Program-made: the position numbers and the translations under genes | Notes under the pieces: generated by a model | What the model was told of the DNA's origin: nothing | The model's input: the letters and a program-made list of their open reading frames with translations, nothing else | Database searches by the model: none | NCBI GenBank assembly: GCA_963762435.1 | Contig: CAVXLN010000003.1 | Location: 186,001 to 250,000 of the forward strand | Direction: 5' to 3' | Length of the DNA stretch: 64,000 nt | Origin: JAXDMU01 sp963762435 | GTDB taxonomy: Bacteria; Pseudomonadota; Alphaproteobacteria; ATCC43930; CGMCC-115725 | Shown: piece after piece, positions 53,993-63,016 of the stretch | How positions within the stretch are numbered: the first letter of the stretch is position 1 | Layout: each line of letters opens with the position of its first letter

Positions 53993-54958
53993 ATGTTCAA
54001 GTCTTTTTCGCTGACCGTCGGCGCCCTGCTTCTGGGCCTCAATTCGGCACCCGCGCTCGCCACCCCGATCGATGCCGGCACGATCCTCAAGGATTTCAAC
54101 GCCGTCATCTTCAACAACGCCACGACGACCTCGGACATCGAGGGTGCGGCGGTGATCGGCGGCAATTTCTCGGGCGCCACTGTCTTCAACAATCCGGGCA
54201 CCAGCCTGAGCCTGCCGACCGGCTATGGCGCGCTGACGGTCTTCGGCAGCACCAGCGGCAACTGGATCAATCTCAACGATAGCGGCAGCGCTTATGTCCA
54301 AGGGACCAAGGGAGCCGGCGTCAATTTCAATGGCGGCGGTAAATACCTCACGACCTCGCCGGGCCAGATTTCCGATTTCCAGACCTCGCTGACCAGCCTC
54401 TCGACCTCGCTGTCGCAGCTGAGCGCCACCAGCACGCTGCCGACGACGGGCAATAACGAGACGATCACCGCTACCCCGAACGCCAACGGCATCGCGGTCT
54501 TCAATATCTCCGCCTCGGCTCTGAGCAGCATCCCGAGCTATATGCTCAACCTGAACAATGCCCAGACGGTGATCTTCAACGTGTCCGGCACCTCGGTCAA
54601 CTTCAGCGCCAATGATGAGAGCGGTGTCACGGGTGCCGACAATATCATCTGGAATTTCTATCAGGCGACGAGCGTGAGCCTGTCGACCCAGATCGCCGGC
54701 ACCATCCTCGCCACCGGCGCCACGGTCACGAACGGCAACCAGATCGATGGCGATCTCTTCGCCAATAGCTGGACCGGCAATGGCGAGCTGCATGAATATG
54801 CCTTCACGGGCGCGCTGCCCGGAACGACGACGACCGGTACCACCAGCGTGGTCGAGGGGTCCTCCGTGCTGCTGGTCGCCGCCGGTCTCGCCGGCCTCGC
54901 CTTGATGGCGCGGCGGCGGTTTCGCACGGCAGAAATGCAAGCCCGCGTCCCGGCTTGA
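53993..54958 (+). CDS. Choice-of-anchor A family exported protein with PEP-CTERM-like tail
   Basis: The 321-residue protein has a signal peptide (LTVGALLLGLNSAPALAT). A choice-of-anchor A domain fills residues 25-275: DAGTILKDFNAVIFNNATTTSDIEG, AAVIGGNFSGAT, WNFYQATSVSLSTQIAGTILA and the closing NQIDGDLFANSWTGNGELHEY. The C-terminal 35 residues are a Ser/Gly start, one membrane helix (VLLVAAGLAGLALMARRRF) and a basic cluster, the layout of a PEP-CTERM sorting signal. The Pro-Glu-Pro itself is replaced by VVEGSS. The ATG at 53993 is preferred to a TTG at 53990. It is likely a surface or matrix protein. Confidence 0.85.
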   Translation: MFKSFSLTVGALLLGLNSAPALATPIDAGTILKDFNAVIFNNATTTSDIEGAAVIGGNFSGATVFNNPGTSLSLPTGYGALTVFGSTSGNWINLNDSGSAYVQGTKGAGVNFNGGGKYLTTSPGQISDFQTSLTSLSTSLSQLSATSTLPTTGNNETITATPNANGIAVFNISASALSSIPSYMLNLNNAQTVIFNVSGTSVNFSANDESGVTGADNIIWNFYQATSVSLSTQIAGTILATGATVTNGNQIDGDLFANSWTGNGELHEYAFTGALPGTTTTGTTSVVEGSSVLLVAAGLAGLALMARRRFRTAEMQARVPA

Positions 54959-55043
54959 TCCGCCTGAAAATTCCCGCATTCTGAAAGCGGCCGGCCCGCG
55001 TGCCTGAGGGCGTGCGAGGCCGGCGCCGTTTTCAGAGGCCGCC

Positions 55044-56210
55044 ATGCGCATAGTCGAAATCCGCGAGCAAACCGCCTCGATCGCCTCGCCGATCGCCAAC
55101 GCCTATATCGATTTCTCCAAGATGACCTGCTCGGTCGTGGCCGTCGTCACCGACCAGATGCGTGACGGCAAGCGGGTCGTCGGCTACGGCTTCAACTCGA
55201 ACGGACGCTACGGCCAGGGCGCGCTCATGCGCGACCGGTTCCTGCCGCGCCTCGAAGCGGCGGCCCCCGACTCGCTGCTTGATACGACCGGCGACAATCT
55301 CGATCCGTTCAAGATCTGGGCGACGCTCATGGCGAACGAGAAGCCAGGCGGTCATGGCGAACGCTCGGTCGCGGTTGGCACGATCGACATGGCGGTCTGG
55401 GACGCCGTCGCCAAGATCGCGGGCAAGCCGCTCTATCGCCTGCTTGCCGAGCGGTTCGGCAATGGCGTGCCGGACGACAGGGTCTGGGTGTATGCCGCCG
55501 GCGGCTACTATTATCCCGGCAAGGATCTGAGCCAGCTCCAGGACGAGATGCGCTCCTATCGCGACCGCGGCTACAAGGTCGTGAAGATGAAGATCGGCGC
55601 CGCCCCGCTGGCCGAGGATCTGCGCCGCATCGACGCCGTGCTGGAGATCGTCGGCGACGGCCGCAATCTCGCGGTCGACGCCAATGGCAGGTTCGACCTC
55701 GACACCGCCTTGGCATATGCCAAGGCGCTCGAGCCCTATGATCTCTGGTGGTACGAGGAAGCGGGCGATCCGCTCGACTATGCGCTCCAGGCCGAACTCG
55801 CCAAGCATTATTCGAAGCCGATGGCGACCGGCGAGAACCTCTTCTCGCACCAGGATGCGCGCAATCTGCTGCGCTATGGCGGCATGCGGCCGGATCGCGA
55901 TTGGCTGCAATTCGACTGCGCGCTGTCCTATGGCCTCGTCGAGTATCTTCGGACCCTCGACATCATGAAGGAGCTCGGCTGGTCGTCGCGCCGGGTGGTG
56001 CCGCATGGCGGCCATCAGATGTCGCTCAACATCGCGGCCGGCCTGCATCTCGGCGGCAATAAATCCTATCCGGATGTGTTCAAGCCGTTCGGCGGCTTCG
56101 CCGATGGCATCCGGGTCGAGGATGGCTATGTAGGATTGCCCGAGATTCCTGGCATCGGCTTCGAGGCGAAGTCCGAACTCTACAAGGTGATGAAGGCGCT
56201 CGTGGAATAG
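55044..56210 (+). CDS. tarD: D-tartrate dehydratase (enolase superfamily)
   Basis: The 388-residue enzyme dehydrates D-tartrate to oxaloacetate. It closely matches the characterised Bradyrhizobium-type enzyme. The catalytic lysines lie in YKVVKMKIG (Lys181 and Lys183), with His321 or His324 in VVPHGGHQMSLNIAAG. Metal ligands are Asp212, Glu238/Glu239 and Glu264 (VDANGRF, WWYEEAGDP, ATGENLFSHQDARN). The N-terminal PIANAYIDFSKMTCSVVAVV and FNSNGRYGQG loops are also typical. No tartrate transporter is adjacent. The ATG at 55044 has GAGG upstream. Confidence 0.93.
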   Translation: MRIVEIREQTASIASPIANAYIDFSKMTCSVVAVVTDQMRDGKRVVGYGFNSNGRYGQGALMRDRFLPRLEAAAPDSLLDTTGDNLDPFKIWATLMANEKPGGHGERSVAVGTIDMAVWDAVAKIAGKPLYRLLAERFGNGVPDDRVWVYAAGGYYYPGKDLSQLQDEMRSYRDRGYKVVKMKIGAAPLAEDLRRIDAVLEIVGDGRNLAVDANGRFDLDTALAYAKALEPYDLWWYEEAGDPLDYALQAELAKHYSKPMATGENLFSHQDARNLLRYGGMRPDRDWLQFDCALSYGLVEYLRTLDIMKELGWSSRRVVPHGGHQMSLNIAAGLHLGGNKSYPDVFKPFGGFADGIRVEDGYVGLPEIPGIGFEAKSELYKVMKALVE

Positions 56211-56279
56211 GCTGTCATAAATCCGTCGCATCGGCCCGCTATCGTCCGGCGCGATCGAATTTTCCGGGGTGAATGGCCG

Positions 56280-58127
56280 ATGCGCAGCGCTTTCCTGAGT
56301 TTGGCGGCGGGGTCCGCCCTCGCCCTTTCCGCCGCCCAAGCGGCCGAGCCCGTGCATAATGTCGTGCTGTTCGTGCCGGACGGGCTCCGGGCGCTGATGG
56401 TGCGGCCGGAAACGGCGCCGGTCATGGCGGATCTGGCAGCCAAGGGTGTCGCCTTCAAGAACAGCCATTCGCTGTTCCCGACATTCACGACGCCCAACGC
56501 GTCCGCCATGGCGACCGGCCATTATCTCGGCGACACGGGCGATTTCAGCAACACGATCTATACGGGCTATCCGACCAAGTCGGGCTTCCCGGTACCGGGC
56601 GCCGGCCTGTCGGTGACGCCCTTTCTCGAAAGCGATCCGACGCTGGGCGATGTCGACGAGCATTTCACCGGCGATTATCTCGACGAGGCGACGCTCTTGA
56701 AGGCGGCGCGCGACGCCGGCTTCGACACGGCCACGATCGGCAAGCTCGGCCCGACGCTGATCTTCGATCATACCGAGCGCACCGGCCTCAAGACGGTCGT
56801 CGTCGACGACCAGACCGGCTCGCCCAAAGGCATTCCGCTCGCCCCCTGGCTCAGCGACGCGCTTGCCAAGGCAGGATTGCCGGCCACGACGCCTGGCCGC
56901 GGCGAGAACGGCAAGGCCGGCAACTTCAATACGCCGGGCACCACCACTGCCAATGTCAACCAGCAGAATTACTTCGCCGACGTGCTGACCAAGGTCGTGC
57001 TGCCCAAATTCAAGGCGGATGGGAAACCGTTCATCGCCGTGTTCTGGTCGCGCGATCCGGATGGCTCGCAGCATAATGAGGGCGACAGCCTCAATCAGCT
57101 GACGCCGGGCATCAACGGCCCGACCTCGCTCGCGGCCATCAAGAACGCCGATGACGATCTGGGCAAGATCCGCCAGGCGCTCAAGGATCTGGGGCTCGAC
57201 GCTACGACCGATGTCGTGGTCAGCGCCGATCACGGCTTCACCACGATCTCGAAGGAAAGCAAGACCAGCCCGGCGGCCCAGGTGAAGTATGCCGACGTGC
57301 AGCCGGGCTTCCTGCCGCCGGGCTTCCTCGCGATCGATCTCGCGGCCTCGCTCAGCCTGCCGCTGGCCGACCCGGACAATGATTCTCAGCCGGTCAAGAG
57401 CGGCGAGCATCCGAAATTCTCGAACGGCCTCATCGGCGCCGATCCGGCGAAGCCGCAAGTGGTGGTGGCCGCCAATGGCGGTTCGGACCTGGTCTATCTG
57501 CCGAAGCCCGTCGCCAAGGATCTGGCCGCCAAGGTGGTGAAGGCGCTGCTGGCGCAAGATTATGTGAGCGGCCTCTTCGTCGATGATTCGCTCGGCCGGT
57601 TCCCCGGCACGCTGCCGCTCTCGATGATCAATCTCAAAGGCTCGGCGCTGACGCCGATGCCGGCGATCGCGGTCAATTTCCGCACCTTCTCGACCGGCTG
57701 CGGCGAGCCGGTGACCTGCACGGTCGAGATCGCCGATACGGGGCTGCAGCAGGGCCAGGGCATGCATGGCAGCTTCAGCCGCGCCGAGACCAACAATTTC
57801 ATGGCCGCGATCGGGCCCGATTTCAAAGCGGGCTTCGTCGATCCGGCGCCGGTCAGCAATGCCGATGTCGGCAAGACGGTGGCCGCCATTCTGAAGCTCA
57901 AGATCCCGGCGCGTGGCAAGCTGGTCGGCCGCGTCGCTGCCGAGGCGATGCCGGGCGGTGCCGTGCCGAAGGTGACGCCCAAGACCGAGCGCTCGGCGCC
58001 GACACCGGACGGGCTTGCGACCGTGCTCGATTATCAGCTGGTCGGCACCACCCGTTATTTCGACGCGGCCGGTTTCCCGGGCCGCACGGTCGGGCTGGCA
58101 CCGGAGAAGGCGGCGAAGAAGGAGTGA
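56280..58127 (+). CDS. Exported phosphodiesterase/phosphatase of the alkaline phosphatase superfamily
   Basis: The 615-residue protein has a signal peptide (LSLAAGSALALSAAQAAEP). Alkaline phosphatase-superfamily metal motifs are VVLFVPDGLRALM, the nucleophile region SLFPTFTTPNASAMATGHY (Thr in the TFTTPNA motif), the FWSRDPDGSQHNEGD block and VSADHGFTTIS. The family includes nucleotide pyrophosphatases and phosphodiesterases acting in the periplasm. No membrane anchor is seen. It follows tarD on the same strand (69 nt apart), without a functional link I can see. Confidence 0.88.
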   Translation: MRSAFLSLAAGSALALSAAQAAEPVHNVVLFVPDGLRALMVRPETAPVMADLAAKGVAFKNSHSLFPTFTTPNASAMATGHYLGDTGDFSNTIYTGYPTKSGFPVPGAGLSVTPFLESDPTLGDVDEHFTGDYLDEATLLKAARDAGFDTATIGKLGPTLIFDHTERTGLKTVVVDDQTGSPKGIPLAPWLSDALAKAGLPATTPGRGENGKAGNFNTPGTTTANVNQQNYFADVLTKVVLPKFKADGKPFIAVFWSRDPDGSQHNEGDSLNQLTPGINGPTSLAAIKNADDDLGKIRQALKDLGLDATTDVVVSADHGFTTISKESKTSPAAQVKYADVQPGFLPPGFLAIDLAASLSLPLADPDNDSQPVKSGEHPKFSNGLIGADPAKPQVVVAANGGSDLVYLPKPVAKDLAAKVVKALLAQDYVSGLFVDDSLGRFPGTLPLSMINLKGSALTPMPAIAVNFRTFSTGCGEPVTCTVEIADTGLQQGQGMHGSFSRAETNNFMAAIGPDFKAGFVDPAPVSNADVGKTVAAILKLKIPARGKLVGRVAAEAMPGGAVPKVTPKTERSAPTPDGLATVLDYQLVGTTRYFDAAGFPGRTVGLAPEKAAKKE

Positions 58128-58140
58128 GGAGTGGGGCGGA

Positions 58141-59436
58141 CTACCCCCGCCGCGCCTGGAACATCGCCTGAAGCTTGTCGTTCGGCGGCAGATCATGCTG
58201 CCGGGCGGCCAGCGCCGCGAAAGCACCGTCAGCGGCCGTGACGGTGGCGGCGATGTCTGCCTCGGTCATGGCGGCCGAGAGGAACATATTGTGCCAGGGA
58301 TGCATGTAGATTCCGCGCTTCAGCATCTCCACACACCAGCAATAGGCTTTGCGGAAATCCTGGTCGGCTTCGAAGAAGAAGAGCGGCATCTGGGCCGGGC
58401 CGGTCTGGAGGAAACCCACGCCGTGGCGGCGCGCCGCTTCGTCGAGGCCGTGGCGCAGAAGCTCGGCCAGCCGGATGGTGCGTTCGAGATAATCGCCTGA
58501 CTTCAGCTCGTGCAATGTTGCGATCGAGGCCGCCATGGCAGCCGCGGCGAACCAGTAGGAGCCGGTGACATAGATCGAGCCCGCAGCCGCCCGCAGCTTC
58601 TCCGAGCCCAAGAGCGCCGAGAGCGGATGGCCGTTGGCGATCGCCTTGCCCCAGCAGGAAAGATCGGGCTCGACGCCAACCAGCGACCAGCTGCAATCCC
58701 GCGCCAAGCGGAAGCCCGCGCGAACATCGTCGATGATCAGGACCGCCCCGGTCCGATCGCAGAGCGCGCGGGCGCGTCGCGCATAGTCCGGGTCCGGCAG
58801 CTCCTGCGGCACGAAGGCATCGTGCCGGAAGGGCGAGGCGAACACGGCGGCGAGATCCTCGCCCGCTTCCTTGGCCGCGGCCTCGAGGCTGTCGGCATCG
58901 TTATAGCTGTAGAAGATCTGGTTCGCCCGATCCTCCGGTGTCACGCCGGCCTTGACCGGCGTGCACCAGGGGGCAGCACCATGATAGGCGCCCTTGGCCA
59001 GCAGGATCTTGCGCTTGCCGGTATAGGCGCGCGCCGTCACCATCGCCATCGAGGTCGCATCCGTGCCGTTCTTGCAGAAGATCGCCCAGGCCGCGTGCGA
59101 GATCATGCCCGTGAAAAGCTCGGCCAGCTCGACTATGACCGGCGACGGGCCGGTCAGCGCATCGCCGCGCGCCAGCTGCTCTTCATAGGCGGCATCGATC
59201 TTGGAGTTGCGATAGCCCAGCAGATTGGGACCGTAACCGCACAAATAATCGATGTAGCGATGGCCATCGACATCCCAGAGATAGGCGCCGTCCGCCCGCG
59301 CGAAGAATTGCGGATATTCGTCGGGCAGGAGGCGGACCGATTGATGCCCGTACATGCCGTTCGGCAGCACCGCAGCCGCCCGGGCGCGCAGACGCCGATC
59401 CTCCGGCATGTTCCATTCGATCTCGTTCGACGCCAT
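58141..59436 (-). CDS. Class III aminotransferase (glutamate-1-semialdehyde aminomutase-like)
   Basis: The 431-residue PLP enzyme shows FCKNGTDATSMAMVTARAYTG (PLP phosphate area), VLIIDDVRAGFRLARDCSW and SCWGKAIANGHPLSALLGSEKL with PLP-binding Lys264. The fold and motifs resemble glutamate-1-semialdehyde aminomutases, but the neighbours give no haem context, so another amino donor or mutase role is likely. The ATG at 59436 has GGGAGG upstream. It is divergent from a PfkB-kinase/TetR operon, with palindromes in the gap. Confidence 0.88.
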   Translation of the reverse strand: MASNEIEWNMPEDRRLRARAAAVLPNGMYGHQSVRLLPDEYPQFFARADGAYLWDVDGHRYIDYLCGYGPNLLGYRNSKIDAAYEEQLARGDALTGPSPVIVELAELFTGMISHAAWAIFCKNGTDATSMAMVTARAYTGKRKILLAKGAYHGAAPWCTPVKAGVTPEDRANQIFYSYNDADSLEAAAKEAGEDLAAVFASPFRHDAFVPQELPDPDYARRARALCDRTGAVLIIDDVRAGFRLARDCSWSLVGVEPDLSCWGKAIANGHPLSALLGSEKLRAAAGSIYVTGSYWFAAAAMAASIATLHELKSGDYLERTIRLAELLRHGLDEAARRHGVGFLQTGPAQMPLFFFEADQDFRKAYCWCVEMLKRGIYMHPWHNMFLSAAMTEADIAATVTAADGAFAALAARQHDLPPNDKLQAMFQARRG

Positions 59437-59453
59437 GGCGGCCTCCCAAAACA

Positions 59454-59467
59454 ATAGTTTTGACTAT
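59454..59467. promoter_or_regulatory. Candidate operator between aminotransferase and PfkB genes
   Basis: ATAGT-TTTG-ACTAT is a palindrome with a 4-nt spacer. It overlaps a second one, CAAAAC-AATA-GTTTTG, at 59447-59462. Both sit in the 79-nt gap between the divergent starts, 10-20 nt upstream of the aminotransferase ATG. The TetR regulator coded at 60451 is the obvious candidate to bind here. Confidence 0.5.
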
Positions 59468-59515
59468 CATATCGACCGGGCGCTATCAACCGAGCACAGG
59501 CACAAGGAAGACGGC

Positions 59516-60454
59516 ATGACGCACGGGTTGCTCGCGATCGGCCTCACCACGCTCGACATTCTGGGCCGGCCGATCGACGCGATACCCTCGGACGGAACCG
59601 GCCGGCTGATCGAGGAGATCGAGCTGGTGCCGGCCGGCACTGCCGGCGGTACGGCGCTGGTCGCGGCCAAGCTCGGCCTCAAGACGGCGCTCGTCTCAGC
59701 ACTGGGCGACGATCGCATCGGCGCGCTCGTCCGCGCCACCTTCGAGGATCATGGCGTCGATACCAGCCTCCTGCCGAGCCTGCCCGAGGCGCGCACGTCC
59801 GCCACGATCCTGACGATCGACAGTGCCGGACGGCGCCCGACCTTCCATGCGCGCGGTGCCTCAGCGCTGGTCGAGCTCAGTCCCGCGGTCGAAGCGGCCG
59901 CGTCCCAGGCTCGCTTCATCCATTGGGCTGCGATCGGCGCCCCCCGGATCGGCGGTGCTGCAGCCGCGGCATTTCTGGCATCCGCCCGTGCCAAGGGTGC
60001 AACGATCACCTGCGACCTCATTTCGCCGCGCCGGGGTGCCACGGAGGAGCTGACCCAGATCCTGCCCCAGATCGACTATTTCATGCCGAGCGAGGCCGAG
60101 CTGCGGGTCCTCACGGGCCTCGAGGACGATCTTGCCGCGGCCCGCCGCTTCCTCGATCTCGGCGCCCGCTGCTGCATCGTGAAGCGCGGCGCCCGTGGCT
60201 GGCTGATGGTCGACCAGACGGGCATCACGGAGGGTCCGGCACATCGCATCGAGGTCGTCGACACGACCAGCTGCGGCGATGCCTTCTGTGCCGGCTTCAT
60301 CGCCGCCCTCGATCGCGGCTGGCTGCCGGACGAGGCTTGCCGCTTCGGCGGTGCCGTCGCGGCCCTCGTAGCGCAGGGGCTCGGCACGCTCGGCCGGCTC
60401 GATAGCTTCACTCAGGCGGAAGAGGCGATGGCAACATTGCCGCTCCGGCCATGA
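59516..60454 (+). CDS. PfkB-family carbohydrate kinase
   Basis: The 312-residue kinase begins LLAIGLTTLDILGRPIDAI. It has the N-terminal PfkB signature PAGTAGGTALVAAKLGLKTALVSALGDD and the C-terminal VVDTTSCGDAFCAGFIAALD, with the catalytic Asp. The usual GAGD anion hole reads SCGD. Substrates in this group include sugars, nucleosides and sugar acids, and cannot be read here. GGAAG precedes the ATG at 59516. The TetR start overlaps the stop, so both are translated together. Confidence 0.9.
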   Translation: MTHGLLAIGLTTLDILGRPIDAIPSDGTGRLIEEIELVPAGTAGGTALVAAKLGLKTALVSALGDDRIGALVRATFEDHGVDTSLLPSLPEARTSATILTIDSAGRRPTFHARGASALVELSPAVEAAASQARFIHWAAIGAPRIGGAAAAAFLASARAKGATITCDLISPRRGATEELTQILPQIDYFMPSEAELRVLTGLEDDLAAARRFLDLGARCCIVKRGARGWLMVDQTGITEGPAHRIEVVDTTSCGDAFCAGFIAALDRGWLPDEACRFGGAVAALVAQGLGTLGRLDSFTQAEEAMATLPLRP

Positions 60455-61074
60455 TCGATCTCGATCTCAAGACCAAGCCGATCCAGCGACGGTCGCAGCA
60501 GACCTACGATGCGATCCTCACCGCCGCGGGCGAGCTGCTGGCCGAGTTCGGCATCGAGCAGCTTTCGACCAACCTCGTCTGCAAGCGCGCCGGTCTGTCG
60601 CCGCCCGCGCTCTACCGCTATTTCCCGAACAAATACGCGCTGCTGAAGGCGCTCGGCCTTCGGCTGATGGAACGGCAGGACGAGGCCGTCTTCCGCTGGA
60701 TCGACGAAGGCGGGCTCGAGGCCGAGACGCTCGAGGAAAGCTTCCGCAAGACGCTGACGATCCAGCAACGGGTGAACGAGATCACCCGGGCCGAGCCAGG
60801 CGCCCTCTCCATCATGCGCGCGATGCGTGCCGTGCCGATGATGCGGCAGATCCGCATCGAGTCCCGCGACCGGGTCGCCGACCGGCTGTTCGCAGCCCTC
60901 AAGGATCGCTATCCGGAGACGAGCGAGGCCGAGCTTCGCGTCGCCACAAGGCTGAGCACCGAGATCGCCTATGCCGGCACCGAAATGGTGCTGGAGGAGC
61001 CCGACGCGGATGCCGACAATGTCACGATCGAGCTATGCTGGATGCTGGCGCGCTACTACGCGCGGTTTCGATAA
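60451..61074 (+). CDS. TetR-family transcriptional regulator
   Basis: The 207-residue regulator has the DNA-binding domain at residues 14-60 (SQQTYDAILTAAGELLAEFG, STNLVCKRAGLSPPALYRYFPNKYALLKALG). A ligand-binding C-terminal domain follows (FRKTLTIQQRVNEITRAEPG). The start overlaps the PfkB stop by 4 nt. It is probably an autoregulated repressor of the divergent aminotransferase and kinase units through the palindromes near 59454. A small membrane-protein gene follows 8 nt later. Confidence 0.92.
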   Translation: MIDLDLKTKPIQRRSQQTYDAILTAAGELLAEFGIEQLSTNLVCKRAGLSPPALYRYFPNKYALLKALGLRLMERQDEAVFRWIDEGGLEAETLEESFRKTLTIQQRVNEITRAEPGALSIMRAMRAVPMMRQIRIESRDRVADRLFAALKDRYPETSEAELRVATRLSTEIAYAGTEMVLEEPDADADNVTIELCWMLARYYARFR

Positions 61075-61082
61075 GGCCGAAC

Positions 61083-61355
61083 ATGACCGAGCCACCGTCC
61101 GATCGCCATGCCGAGTGGCGTCGGCGCAAAGCCGAAATCGACGCGGCAGCCGCCGCCGATGCCGATGCCGCCGAGCGCGCCCGTGCCGCGGCCCACGACA
61201 GCCTGACGAGTAACTATTCCGGCAATCCGCTGATCACGCTGGTGGGATTCGCCGTCGTCGCAGCACTGGTCATCCTTACCCTCTTCGTCATCGAGCGGCT
61301 GGAGAACGACCCGATCGCGTCCGATTGCGCGATGATCCACGGCAATCGCTGCTAA
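61083..61355 (+). CDS. Small single-span membrane protein
   Basis: The 90-residue protein has a charged N-terminal coil (HAEWRRRKAEIDAAAAADADAAERARAA). One membrane helix follows (ITLVGFAVVAALVILTLFVIE), then a short tail with two cysteines (SDCAMIHGNRC) that could lie outside the membrane. No family is recognised. It is 8 nt after the TetR gene, so probably co-transcribed. Its end overlaps the hutU end by 4 nt on the other strand. Confidence 0.65.
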   Translation: MTEPPSDRHAEWRRRKAEIDAAAAADADAAERARAAAHDSLTSNYSGNPLITLVGFAVVAALVILTLFVIERLENDPIASDCAMIHGNRC

Positions 61356-63016
61356 TCCAAGCTCGGCAGGTTCAGCCCCTTCTCCTTGGCACAGGCGATC
61401 GCATCCTCGTAACCCGCATCGGCATGGCGCATCACGCCGGTGGCTGGATCATTCCACAGCACGCGCTCGAGCCGGCGCGCGGCTTCCTTGGTGCCGTCGG
61501 CGACGATGACCATGCCGGCATGCTGCGAGAAGCCCATGCCGACGCCGCCGCCATGGTGGAGGGAGACCCAGGTCGCCCCGGAGGCGCAGTTCAGCAGCGC
61601 ATTCAGCATCGGCCAGTCCGACACCGCGTCCGAGCCGTCGCGCATCGCCTCCGTCTCGCGATTGGGGCTCGCGACCGAGCCGGAATCGAGATGATCGCGG
61701 CCGATGACGATCGGCGCCTTGAGCTCGCCCGACGCCACCATCTCGTTGAAGGCGAGGCCCAGCCGATGGCGGTCGCCCAAGCCGACCCAGCAGATTCGCG
61801 CCGGCAAGCCTTGGAACTTGATCCGTTCGCGCGCCATGTCGAGCCAGTGATGGAGCTGACGGTTGCCGGGCAGCAGCTCCTTGACCTTCTCGTCAGTGCG
61901 GAAGATGTCCTCGGGATCGCCGGACAGTGCCGCCCAGCGGAACGGCCCGACGCCGCGGCAGAAGAGCGGGCGGATATAGGCCGGCACGAAGCCCGGGAAA
62001 TCGAAGGCGTCGGCGACCCCGGCCTCCTTGGCCATCTGGCGGATATTGTTGCCGTAATCGACGGTCGGGATGCCCTGGCGATGAAACGCCAGCATGGCCC
62101 GGACATGCTCCGCCATCGATGCCTTGGCCGCCGCCTCGACATCCTTGGGCGCCCGCTCGCGCCGCTCCTGCCATTGGGCGAGATCCCAGCCCTTCGGCAG
62201 ATAGCCGTTGATCGGATCGTGCGCCGAGGTCTGGTCGGTGACGATGTCGGGACGGATGCCGCGCCGGAGGATCTCGGGATAAAGCTCGGCGGCATTGCCA
62301 AGCAGCCCGACCGAGATCGGCTTGCCGGTCCGGCGCGCTTCCTCGATCAGGGCCATCGCCTCGTCGAGCGTCTGGGCCGCCCGGTCGAGATAGCCCGTCT
62401 TGAGCCGCATCTCGATCCGGCTCGGTTGGCATTCGATGGCGAGGCAGGATAGGCCGGCCATGGTCGCAGCGAGCGGCTGTGCGCCCCCCATGCCGCCCAG
62501 TCCCGCCGTCAGGATCCAGCGCCCGGTGAGATCGCCGCCATAGTGGCGCCGCCCGATCTCGACGAAGGTCTCGTAGGTGCCCTGCACGATGCCCTGCGAG
62601 CCGATATAGATCCAGGAGCCGGCCGTCATCTGGCCGTACATCATCAGCCCCTTGCGGTCGAGCTCGTTGAAATGGTCCCAATCGGCCCAGCGCGGCACGA
62701 GGTTGGAGTTGGCGATCAGGACGCGGGGTGCGTCCGCATGAGTGCGGAAGATGCCGACCGGCTTGCCCGACTGGACGAGCAGCGTTTCGTCGGCCTCGAG
62801 CGTCCTCAACGCCGCCACGATCGCGTCGAACGCCTCCCAGCTGCGTGCCGCCCGGCCAATGCCACCATAGACGACGAGCTCGGAGGGATTCTCCGCCACT
62901 TGCGCATCGAGATTGTTCATCAGCATGCGGAGCGGCGCCTCGGTCAGCCAGCTCTTGGCCGTGAGATGCGGCCCGCGCGGCGCCCGGATCACGCGCTGGT
63001 TGTCGAGGCGGCTCAT
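61352..63016 (-). CDS. hutU: Urocanate hydratase
   Basis: The 554-residue enzyme converts urocanate to imidazolone propionate in histidine breakdown, using tightly bound NAD+. Seen are the LTAKSWLTEAPLRMLMNNLD start, SGKPVGIFRTH, and LTAGLGGMGGAQPLAATMAG (NAD-binding loop). YGNNIRQMAKEAGV and the catalytic Cys in GLPARICWVGLGDRH follow, then GVGMGFSQHAGMVIVADGT near the end. Length and motifs are complete. The hutH stop overlaps its start (ATGA), so the two are translated in series. Confidence 0.96.
   Translation of the reverse strand: MSRLDNQRVIRAPRGPHLTAKSWLTEAPLRMLMNNLDAQVAENPSELVVYGGIGRAARSWEAFDAIVAALRTLEADETLLVQSGKPVGIFRTHADAPRVLIANSNLVPRWADWDHFNELDRKGLMMYGQMTAGSWIYIGSQGIVQGTYETFVEIGRRHYGGDLTGRWILTAGLGGMGGAQPLAATMAGLSCLAIECQPSRIEMRLKTGYLDRAAQTLDEAMALIEEARRTGKPISVGLLGNAAELYPEILRRGIRPDIVTDQTSAHDPINGYLPKGWDLAQWQERRERAPKDVEAAAKASMAEHVRAMLAFHRQGIPTVDYGNNIRQMAKEAGVADAFDFPGFVPAYIRPLFCRGVGPFRWAALSGDPEDIFRTDEKVKELLPGNRQLHHWLDMARERIKFQGLPARICWVGLGDRHRLGLAFNEMVASGELKAPIVIGRDHLDSGSVASPNRETEAMRDGSDAVSDWPMLNALLNCASGATWVSLHHGGGVGMGFSQHAGMVIVADGTKEAARRLERVLWNDPATGVMRHADAGYEDAIACAKEKGLNLPSLD

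Noticed and set aside
55032..58226. Very long open frame on the minus strand opposite tarD and the phosphodiesterase
   Set aside because: It has no recognisable motifs and is rich in Arg, Glu and His as expected from the antisense of GC-rich genes. Both plus-strand genes are strong family matches.
58141..59436. hemL (haem-pathway glutamate-1-semialdehyde aminomutase)
   Set aside because: Similarity is to the class only; alphaproteobacteria normally use ALA synthase, and the neighbours are a PfkB kinase and a TetR gene.
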